Assembly: GCA_949298665.1 (NCBI GenBank) | Contig: CASFXO010000370.1 | Coordinates: 1-6,754, forward strand | Direction: 5' to 3' | DNA length: 6,754 bases | Source of the DNA: an uncultured Lentisphaeria bacterium | GTDB taxonomy: Bacteria; Verrucomicrobiota; Lentisphaeria; Victivallales; Victivallaceae | Shown here: piece after piece, positions 1-6,094 of the stretch | Layout: each line of letters starts with the position of its first letter | Position numbering within the stretch: position 1 is the first letter of the stretch | Notes under the pieces: model-generated | Database searches by the model: none | What the model was told of the DNA's origin: nothing | Seen by the model: only the letters and a program-made list of their open reading frames with translations | Program-made: the position numbers and the translations under genes

Positions 1-1056
1 TCGGAGCCGTTGAGCGCGGCGTATCTGCGGATGCGGCTGTACAGCCTGTTCGCCAACGGCGTGGCCGGGTGCCTCTGGTGGTGTTACAGCGACTTCCTCT
101 GCGCCGACGAACTGCCTTACCGCGACGTACAGATGGAAAACAACGGTCTCGCCCTGACCCGGAGCGACGGCAGTCCCCGGCCTGCGGCCGGGGAAATGCG
201 CAAGTTCCGGCAGGTGGTCGAGCAGTTCGGGGGGCGGTTGCCGGAGCAGGAACGCCGGGCGGCCGTTCTGGTCAGCGATCTGAACGACGACTGGCCGGCG
301 GCATTCAACTGTCTGGCGCTGTGCGCGCAGGCGGGATTTTCGCCCGCGATCGTGCGGCCGGGATACGACGATCTGTCGCCGTACCGGCTGTTGCTCGCGC
401 CGTCGCTCACCGGACTGGCGCCGCTCTCCGTGCCCGCCTGGGAAGCGGTGCGGAAGGCGGTGGCTGCCGGTTGTGTCCTGTATGTGTCGGGCGACGGCGT
501 CAGCCTGACCGGGTGCGACCGGCTGTTCGGAATCCGGGAAATGGAAAAGATTCCGCTGCGGGATGGACAGGAAACCGTCCGTTTCGACTGCGGATTCGAG
601 TACGCCGTCCGGGCGGCATTCGGCGCCCGCATTCACGCCTGCGACGCGGAGGTCATGGCCCGGTCCGCCGACGGCGCACCGGTCATGGTGCGACACGCCT
701 GCGGGAAGGGAACCGCGTGCTTCCTCACCCTGCCGCTGGAAAAATCCTTGGCGGAAACCATCGACGCTCCGGAAACGGTTCCGGCGTGGCGGCTGTACCG
801 GCAGCTGCGCGATCTGGCCGGTCTGACGCCGGTGGCCGACTTCGACGATCCGCAGTGCGAGCGGTACTGGAATCCGGACCGGCCCGGGCACGGCTGGCTG
901 ACCGTGATCAACCATCGCCGGGAAAGCGTTTCCGGCGAGCTGGTTTTCCAGCAGCCGCCCGTCACGGTACAGGCGGTTGCGGGCGAGGGGGATGTTTCCG
1001 GGAACTGTCTGACGCTGGCGCCGCTCCAGGCGGTGATTCTCGAAATCACCTGGTAA
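1..1056 (+). CDS. Glycoside hydrolase-like protein, C-terminal part (clan GH-A / GH42-like), 5' end outside window
   Basis: The frame is open from base 1 to the TAA at 1054-1056, giving 351 residues with no convincing start, so this is the C-terminal part of a larger protein. Fragment residues 8-62 resemble the last strands of a TIM-barrel glycosidase followed by its exit loop: an aromatic cluster WWCYSDF (26-32), then PYRDVQMENNG (39-49) and a TRSDGSPRPA segment (53-62) typical of the point where the barrel leads into the next domain. Residues about 85-260 look like an alpha/beta Rossmann or glutamine-amidotransferase-like domain (AAVLVSDLND, YRLLLAPSLTG, an AAGCVLYVSGDG strand-turn), as in the middle domain of GH42 beta-galactosidases. 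The last ~60 residues look like a small beta domain ending in LQAVILEI. The expected role is hydrolysis of a glycoside or oligosaccharide. The family is inferred from style; a GH5-like or unclassified GH-A member is equally possible. The catalytic acid/base region lies upstream and cannot be checked. The gene converges on the lyase gene and ends at a shared hairpin. Confidence 0.62.
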   Translation, partial: SEPLSAAYLRMRLYSLFANGVAGCLWWCYSDFLCADELPYRDVQMENNGLALTRSDGSPRPAAGEMRKFRQVVEQFGGRLPEQERRAAVLVSDLNDDWPAAFNCLALCAQAGFSPAIVRPGYDDLSPYRLLLAPSLTGLAPLSVPAWEAVRKAVAAGCVLYVSGDGVSLTGCDRLFGIREMEKIPLRDGQETVRFDCGFEYAVRAAFGARIHACDAEVMARSADGAPVMVRHACGKGTACFLTLPLEKSLAETIDAPETVPAWRLYRQLRDLAGLTPVADFDDPQCERYWNPDRPGHGWLTVINHRRESVSGELVFQQPPVTVQAVAGEGDVSGNCLTLAPLQAVILEITW

Positions 1057-1094
1057 AAAACGCTCCGGTCCGGACGAAATGAGCCGGACCGGAG
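1055..1094 (-). terminator. Intrinsic terminator of the lyase gene, possibly working in both directions
   Basis: A perfect 11-bp stem pairs 1063-1073 (CTCCGGTCCGG) with 1084-1094 (CCGGACCGGAG) around a 10-nt loop. Read on the minus strand, the stem begins only a few nt after the lyase TGA and is followed, after CG, by six T residues (complement of A 1055-1060). This is a textbook rho-independent terminator. The T-tract overlaps the last two bases of the TAA of the + strand glycosidase gene. Read on the + strand, the same stem follows the glycosidase stop but has only a weak GCTTTC tail, so termination in that direction is likely less efficient. Confidence 0.87.
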
Positions 1095-1098
1095 GCTT

Positions 1099-3378
1099 TC
1101 AATGCCGGACGACGGGATCGGGCGTAAAGGCGACTTCGCTGGTTTTTCCGTTCGGGAAATGCAATCTCACGCCGTCGGCGGTCTGTTCGACCCGGGGCAG
1201 TTCCGATTCCGCACCGGTACGATATGGCAGCAGGACGCTGATGAGTTCCATTTCCCGGCTTTTTTCCGGCGAGGACGCCCGAAAATGCCAGGTGTCTGGC
1301 CGGGTGCGTTCCCGGGTCCGGATCGGTTCCGGACCAAATTTCATGCTGCTGCTGAATTTCCATGGAGCCCGGGCGAAAAAATATACGTCCATGGCCGCGT
1401 TCGGGCGGACGATGCGGATTTTTTGAGCAGTCTCGTCCACGATGCCCGGCGACACCGCGTGCAGATTGTATTCAAAGATGTGGTCCTGTCTGCTGCGGCA
1501 GCGGTCGCGGATGATGAAGATGCCGGGTTTGAGATGCACGACGGTCCGTTCCGCCATGGAAAAATCCGGATAGGCCGCCGCCGCTTCACCGACAGCAATG
1601 TCGTAATGGGGATGCGTTTCAAAACGGGTAATTTCCCCTTTTGCCTCTGGTCCGGGCAATTGCCCCTGTCCCCCGTCAACGGTGATGCCGCAGCGGGATT
1701 TGGTCTCGCGGGTCCATCGGGCGTGATGGGGACTGTCATAATAGTCATAATATCCGGTGGAGATGGCCAGCGGCTCGCCATACGCTTCCACCATGATGCA
1801 GTTCTGACTCCGGTGATGGTGGGATACCGCTCCGAACGGATTGCTCTGGAAAAGCAGCGCCACGTCCTGGGAAAAATTCTGCAGATCGTTTCGCATCACC
1901 ACGAATCCAATGCCCGGAAACAACCATGCGCTCGGAAGGTGCGACAAATCCGGCGGCGGCAGTTCCGAAGGACGACAGATCACGTGCCAGATGCCCGGCA
2001 GCGGCCGGTTGCCCAGTTCCCGCGCCGGTTGGAGAAAATCCGGATTGTTGAAATAACAGGCCAGAATCTGCAACACTTCCGCCTGGGCATGGGCATTGGA
2101 ACCGTCGCCGAAACTGCCGAGCTTCGATCTGCCCGGCCAGCCGATCAGCGGATAGTAGCCGGTGTTGCGGAAAAACGGTTTGACGCCGAGATCAACCCCG
2201 GCGATGGTCCGCAAATTGAAAAGCAGCGTCAGAATCGGCTCCAGATAATACGACCAATAGGCGGCCCCCTCGTTCCAGCCGCCGTCGTCTTTGCCCCAGA
2301 CCGGCGTAACCGTCATGAAGACAGTCAGGGCATAATCCAGAATTTCCTTCATGTCCGGGTGCTCGCGAAGCAGGATCAGCGAGGCGTTGATGCTGTAGAT
2401 CAGGAAGCTGTTGGCATGGCTTTCATAGGGATTGGCGTCCATCGGCCGCCCGCGGAGATAATCATACATCTGCCGGGTGCGAAGCTTCATGGAACGCTCC
2501 ACCCGTTCGTGTTCTTCGCCGGAAAACAATTCATAAGTCCAGGTGTAGGCGGGAACGCCGTTCTTCAGAATCCACCGGGCCGGTTCATCGTTGTGCCACA
2601 GGGACGTCGAGCCGTCGGGATCCCATTCCGTGAAGAAGTACAGAATCCGCCGTCTGGCTTCCTGTCCGAAAACCGGATCCCCGGTCAGCAGATAAGCCAA
2701 CGCCATTTCCTGCATCCGATCCTGATCCGGACGGGTGGCACGGAAAATCCGGGTGTATATCGCCTGCCGTTCCGGATCACTGCGCGGCGGAAGGAACTCC
2801 GGCTCCGGCACCAGCTCCCGGCCGATGTGGGGCCGCAGCCGGTTGCAGAGATCGCGGGTGAATTCCCGCAGGTCTTCCTCCGCCGCACGGCGACGGATTT
2901 CCGGGATCATGGCGGGTGTCACCATCAGGCGCGGATGTCGTGTCGGAATGTGCGCCGCCACCGTGTCCAGATTCGGAAACGCATATTCCGGAATGTCGGG
3001 AGGAATGACGAAGCGACGGCTTCTGCTCCAGGCTGGCGCCTGGTCCGCTTGCACCGCATAGCGCCAGAACCAGGTGCCCGCCGGCAATTTCCGGGACGGA
3101 ATGTACATGTGCCGGTCGAGCCGCACCCGGGTCGCGTTCCGGAACTGCGGATCAGGGGAATATTCCAGAAGGTAGGTGTATTTCCCGGGTTTCCAGTCGC
3201 CCGGACGGGTAAAGGCGAAGGCAGGCGGGTTGATGCTCACCACAGCGCCGTCTTCCGGAGTGAAGGGAAAGTCCTTCAGAAAAACCGGTTCCCGGTCCAC
3301 CTGCGGCGCGGCGACGACCGTGACGGTCAGCAGAAGCGCCGCGTACAACAGACTCGCTCCAGACAGTTGCCTTCTCAT
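1099..3378 (-). CDS. Secreted heparinase II/III-family polysaccharide lyase (DUF4962-like N-terminus)
   Basis: The 759-residue protein probably eliminatively cleaves an acidic (uronate-containing) polysaccharide outside the cytoplasm. Residues 1-24 form a signal peptide: MRRQ, a hydrophobic core LLYAALLLTVTVV, then a small-residue cleavage region near A23-A24. Residues about 34-125 look like the beta-sandwich (DUF4962/FN3-like) module often found before heparinase domains, with VVSINPPAFAF, YTYLLEYSPDPQF and WFWRYAV. Residues about 145-450 are a helical alpha/alpha toroid. Residues about 485-755 form the heparinase II/III beta-sandwich. Candidate catalytic residues are H321 in ESHAN (N323 nearby), Y374/Y377 in GAAYWSYY, and H520-H522 in SHHHRSQN. 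Their spacing (about 55 and 145 residues) matches the His-Tyr-His arrangement known from heparinase II (PL21) and PL17 alginate lyases. The start is supported by GGAGGTGA six nt upstream, overlapping the stop of the preceding prepilin-like gene; an intrinsic terminator follows the stop. Substrate is unknown: heparin/heparan-like glycan, alginate or another uronic polymer are all possible. Confidence 0.88.
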   Translation of the reverse strand: MRRQLSGASLLYAALLLTVTVVAAPQVDREPVFLKDFPFTPEDGAVVSINPPAFAFTRPGDWKPGKYTYLLEYSPDPQFRNATRVRLDRHMYIPSRKLPAGTWFWRYAVQADQAPAWSRSRRFVIPPDIPEYAFPNLDTVAAHIPTRHPRLMVTPAMIPEIRRRAAEEDLREFTRDLCNRLRPHIGRELVPEPEFLPPRSDPERQAIYTRIFRATRPDQDRMQEMALAYLLTGDPVFGQEARRRILYFFTEWDPDGSTSLWHNDEPARWILKNGVPAYTWTYELFSGEEHERVERSMKLRTRQMYDYLRGRPMDANPYESHANSFLIYSINASLILLREHPDMKEILDYALTVFMTVTPVWGKDDGGWNEGAAYWSYYLEPILTLLFNLRTIAGVDLGVKPFFRNTGYYPLIGWPGRSKLGSFGDGSNAHAQAEVLQILACYFNNPDFLQPARELGNRPLPGIWHVICRPSELPPPDLSHLPSAWLFPGIGFVVMRNDLQNFSQDVALLFQSNPFGAVSHHHRSQNCIMVEAYGEPLAISTGYYDYYDSPHHARWTRETKSRCGITVDGGQGQLPGPEAKGEITRFETHPHYDIAVGEAAAAYPDFSMAERTVVHLKPGIFIIRDRCRSRQDHIFEYNLHAVSPGIVDETAQKIRIVRPNAAMDVYFFARAPWKFSSSMKFGPEPIRTRERTRPDTWHFRASSPEKSREMELISVLLPYRTGAESELPRVEQTADGVRLHFPNGKTSEVAFTPDPVVRH

Positions 3379-3381
3379 CGT

Positions 3382-4080
<699 letters not shown>

Positions 4081-4086
4081 GAAATT

Positions 4087-4093
4087 CCTCCCT
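4087..4093 (-). promoter_or_regulatory. Ribosome binding site deciding the prepilin-like start
   Basis: AGGGAGG on the minus strand stands 6 nt before the ATG at 4078-4080. It favours this start over the in-frame ATG at 4111-4113, which has no comparable site. Confidence 0.8.
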
Positions 4094-4190
4094 GTGTATT
4101 TGGATGTTGCCAAGGCGTCTTTTCACCCTCAATTCATGATCCATGCGTTATCCGGAAAAATCAATGCGCGTTTCAGAAAGCCCACCGCTC

Positions 4191-4214
4191 CCCCTACAGG
4201 CGCGCGCCTGGGGG
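4191..4214 (-). repeat. GC-rich palindrome/hairpin across the end of the GntR-type gene
   Basis: Bases 4197-4210 (CAGGCGCGCGCCTG) are a perfect 14-bp palindrome. It is flanked by CCCC at 4191-4194 and GGGG at 4211-4214, which would extend the stem by 4 bp beyond a 2-nt bulge. The structure covers the last codons and the TAG (4194-4196) of the regulator gene. No T-run follows on the minus strand, so it does not look like a standard terminator. It could be a 3' stability element, a partial attenuator before the prepilin-like gene, or a chance feature of GC-rich coding DNA. Confidence 0.5.
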
Positions 4215-5207
4215 AAAACTGTGCACATTGACCAGAAGCCGCACCGCGCCTCCACCGGGTTCCCGGACCCGGCGTACCGCTTCCCGGAGCGCCATGCGCC
4301 CCACCTGTATCCAGTCCGGCGCAATGGTTGCGACCGGAATGAAGTGTTCATTGAGCATCGCCTTGCCGTCCAGCGCGATCGCATCGAAGAGTCGGCCGTA
4401 GCGTTCCTGATGCCGCCGCAGGACGTACTCGGCTTCGCTGCCGCCTTCAAACCAGCAGCCGGTATCGGTCGGGCACGCGTCGATTTCAGGAAAGTGGTGG
4501 GGATCGAACACGATTTCCCGCCACTTCCCCGGCCACAGCGCCTTCATGGCCTCAAAATGCATACTCGGTACCGGGCCGAGCGTCCGATACAGAATCAGCC
4601 GATGGAGCCCTGCCTGAAGAAAATGTTCCCGCGCCAGTTGCGCACAGCGCCAGGGATCCATGTGAACCGGAGACAGAATGCCGTCATACATGTTTTCCAT
4701 GCCGACGCCGACCAGCGGAACCCGGCTTTCCAAGTTGCGTTCCAGACGATCGAATCCGCCCAGGAGCACCATGGCGTCCGCTTCATGATGGGCATTGGCC
4801 ACCAGGGTTTCAAGTTGACCGGTTGCCTCAATGACCGGAACGTTGTAATGCAGAACGAGCGTGATGTTTTCCTTTTGCGCCTCTTCCTGCACTCCCTTCA
4901 GCACCAGGGTGCAGTAGGCATTCTCTCCCGAATCCCGGGCCGCCCGGTGGTGCACTACGGAAATCCGCAGGGAGCCGTCCGCCGGGCCGGTACCGCCGTT
5001 GGAGATGATGTAAAAACCGTCTCCGTGGCGACTTTCGGCAACCATGCGGCGGCACAGCTCCGTCAGGGCGCGCCGCGCCACCGCCGGGGTGACGTTTCGT
5101 TCCTTCGCCAGTTTCCGCAGCGACGGCAGACGCATACCCGTGGATAATTGTCCGGAGAGAACTTCCAGTTCCAGGGCATCGGCCAAACTCAGATAATTAT
5201 GTTTCAT
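4194..5207 (-). CDS. GntR-family transcriptional regulator with LacI-like ligand-binding domain
   Basis: The 337-residue protein is a DNA-binding regulator. Residues 1-68 form a GntR-type winged helix: LADALELEVLSGQLSTGMRLPSLRKLA and NVTPAVARRALTELCRRM give the helices including the recognition helix (about 39-52), and ESRHGDGFYI (58-67) is the wing with its typical G-x-G-F/Y turn. Residues about 80-337 resemble the periplasmic-binding-protein-like sensor of LacI/AraR-type regulators: LRISVVHH, a helix ending KGVQEEAQKENITLVLH, ADAMVLLGGF, VPLVGVGMEN and DAIALDGKAMLNEHF. This architecture usually binds a sugar or sugar acid that modulates DNA binding. The start fits the fold (the helix begins at LSLADAL) although no clear Shine-Dalgarno sequence precedes it. 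A consensus promoter with repeats lies just upstream, so autoregulation is likely. The placement ahead of the prepilin-like/lyase pair suggests it controls them. The ligand is unknown. Confidence 0.9.
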   Translation of the reverse strand: MKHNYLSLADALELEVLSGQLSTGMRLPSLRKLAKERNVTPAVARRALTELCRRMVAESRHGDGFYIISNGGTGPADGSLRISVVHHRAARDSGENAYCTLVLKGVQEEAQKENITLVLHYNVPVIEATGQLETLVANAHHEADAMVLLGGFDRLERNLESRVPLVGVGMENMYDGILSPVHMDPWRCAQLAREHFLQAGLHRLILYRTLGPVPSMHFEAMKALWPGKWREIVFDPHHFPEIDACPTDTGCWFEGGSEAEYVLRRHQERYGRLFDAIALDGKAMLNEHFIPVATIAPDWIQVGRMALREAVRRVREPGGGAVRLLVNVHSFPPGARL

Positions 5208-5215
5208 CGTTGTTT

Positions 5216-5266
5216 TTTTACTGTGTTAAACTGTGGCTTTTTTGTTGACACAATTAATTATACTGT
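5216..5266 (-). promoter_or_regulatory. Three direct ACAGTWWAA repeats, candidate operator of the GntR-type gene
   Basis: On the minus strand three similar 9-mers occur between the promoter and the start codon: ACAGTATAA (5258-5266, overlapping the -10 box), ACAGTTTAA (5226-5234) and ACAGTAAAA (5216-5224). The two downstream copies are 10 bp apart and the first is 32 bp from the middle one, about one and three helical turns, so they would lie on one face of the DNA. In addition TTGACA at 5245-5250 and TGTCAA at 5280-5285 form an inverted pair across the promoter. Either set could be a binding site for the regulator itself. The AT-rich composition makes chance similarity possible. Confidence 0.4.
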
Positions 5267-5285
5267 AAGAAAAGGACATTGTCAA
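5257..5285 (-). promoter_or_regulatory. Perfect-consensus sigma70-type promoter of the GntR-type gene
   Basis: On the minus strand TTGACA (5280-5285) and TATAAT (5257-5262) are separated by exactly 17 bp, an exact match to the housekeeping sigma consensus. Transcription would start near 5250, leaving an untranslated leader of about 43 nt before the ATG at 5205-5207. The region is AT-rich in an otherwise GC-rich window. Such a strong promoter on a regulator gene usually implies repression by a bound protein. Confidence 0.87.
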
Positions 5286-5296
5286 GAGTTTTCGGT

Positions 5297-5329
5297 AAAA
5301 AAATCTTCTTCGGACAGCGTTTCCGCTCC
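5297..5329 (-). terminator. Possible weak terminator after the activase gene
   Basis: On the minus strand, shortly after the activase TAA, 5312-5329 can fold as GGAGCG-GAAA-CGCTGTCC, with a GNRA tetraloop and a small bulge. Seven T residues follow (complement of A 5297-5303), but 8 nt separate the stem from the T-run, which is longer than in efficient intrinsic terminators. It may end the glycyl radical enzyme operon just before the regulator promoter. Confidence 0.4.
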
Positions 5330-5336
5330 AGGGGCG

Positions 5337-6086
5337 TTACCGCCATATTTTCCATGGGACTGCCGGAGCGAACCACTCCGGTATGGTTCCGGTGGTCGTC
5401 AGCCGCCGGTCCCGGGGAAAGGTCCGACCGCACGCGGCGTATTTGGCCGGCGCCAGAGGGTTGGCGGGCAGAAATTCGATTCGCAGCAGATGGCGCAGCG
5501 AAAAGGTCAGGTTCATCAACCGTCGCAGATGATCCCCGGTATCCATAATGCCCGCGAGCAACGGGATTCGGAACAGATATTCGGCGGCACCCGATTCGTC
5601 CAGTGCGCGCAGGTTGCGCAAGATGACCCGCAGGTCGGTTCCGGTCCAGGAGCGTGCCGAAGCCGGGACCAGAATTTTCAGACCGAAATGAATTCGTGAA
5701 CACTGTCGGGCCAGCGCCAGCAGTTTGCCGCAATCCCCCATACCCGATGTTTCCACAATGGTATGGAGTCCGCCGAGGCGGTCGAGAACTTCCAGTAAAA
5801 AATCCGCCTGTATCAACGGCTCCCCGCCGGAGAAGGTGACGCCGCCTTCCCCCGGGGTGAGTTCCCCGGTTCGCTTCAGGTATCGGGCCAGCGCTTCCGC
5901 TTCCCAGCGGACGCCGCAGAGCCGCCTGCCGACGGCAGTGTTCAACCATTCCGGTTTCGGGGATTGACCTTCCGGAGAATGGCACCAGCGGCAGCGCAGC
6001 GGACAGCCCTTCAGAAACACGGTCGTGCGCAATCCCGGGCCGTCGTGAATCGATCCTTCGGCAATGTCGAAAATCAATCCGTCCAT
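5337..6086 (-). CDS. Glycyl radical enzyme activase (radical SAM, PflA-like, compact form)
   Basis: The 249-residue protein would use S-adenosylmethionine and a [4Fe-4S] cluster to install the glycyl radical on the partner enzyme encoded just upstream. Residues 12-22 (SIHDGPGLRTT) are the typical activase entry motif. C28, C32 and C35 form the radical-SAM CxxxCxxC motif (CPLRCRWC), followed by HSPEG (36-40). GGVTFSGGEPL (81-91) is the SAM-binding GGE region and ETSG (112-115) follows. The length is close to pyruvate formate-lyase activase (about 246 residues). The region after HSPEG has only one cysteine (C57), so it lacks the ferredoxin-like domain with two extra clusters present in many other glycyl radical activases. 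The usual DxK motif reads FGLK (134-137), with Gly in place of Asp. The start at 6086 follows the enzyme stop by 8 nt, with GGGGGA 11 nt upstream as a loose binding site, so the two genes are co-transcribed. Substrate specificity depends on the partner, which is incomplete here. Confidence 0.9.
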   Translation of the reverse strand: MDGLIFDIAEGSIHDGPGLRTTVFLKGCPLRCRWCHSPEGQSPKPEWLNTAVGRRLCGVRWEAEALARYLKRTGELTPGEGGVTFSGGEPLIQADFLLEVLDRLGGLHTIVETSGMGDCGKLLALARQCSRIHFGLKILVPASARSWTGTDLRVILRNLRALDESGAAEYLFRIPLLAGIMDTGDHLRRLMNLTFSLRHLLRIEFLPANPLAPAKYAACGRTFPRDRRLTTTGTIPEWFAPAVPWKIWR

Positions 6087-6094
6087 GAGATCGT

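Noticed and set aside
69..1082. A 337-codon + strand frame overlapping the glycosidase-like gene
   Set aside because: Its composition is dominated by Arg, Gly and Ala with no domain signals, while the frame ending at 1056 gives a protein with recognisable glycosidase features.
4081..4113. Upstream ATG at 4113 as the prepilin-like start
   Set aside because: It would add 11 residues before the leader and place the strong AGGGAGG site inside the gene. The ATG at 4080 has ideal spacing and gives a normal short leader.
4110..4123. Short inverted repeat TTGG-N6-CCAA upstream of the prepilin-like gene as an operator
   Set aside because: The arms are only 4 bp and do not extend, so it is expected by chance and no second copy was seen near the regulator promoter.
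5245..5264. A + strand TTGACA followed by TATACT
   Set aside because: The spacer is only 8 bp, far too short for a sigma70 promoter, and no + strand gene follows. These bases overlap elements of the minus-strand promoter.
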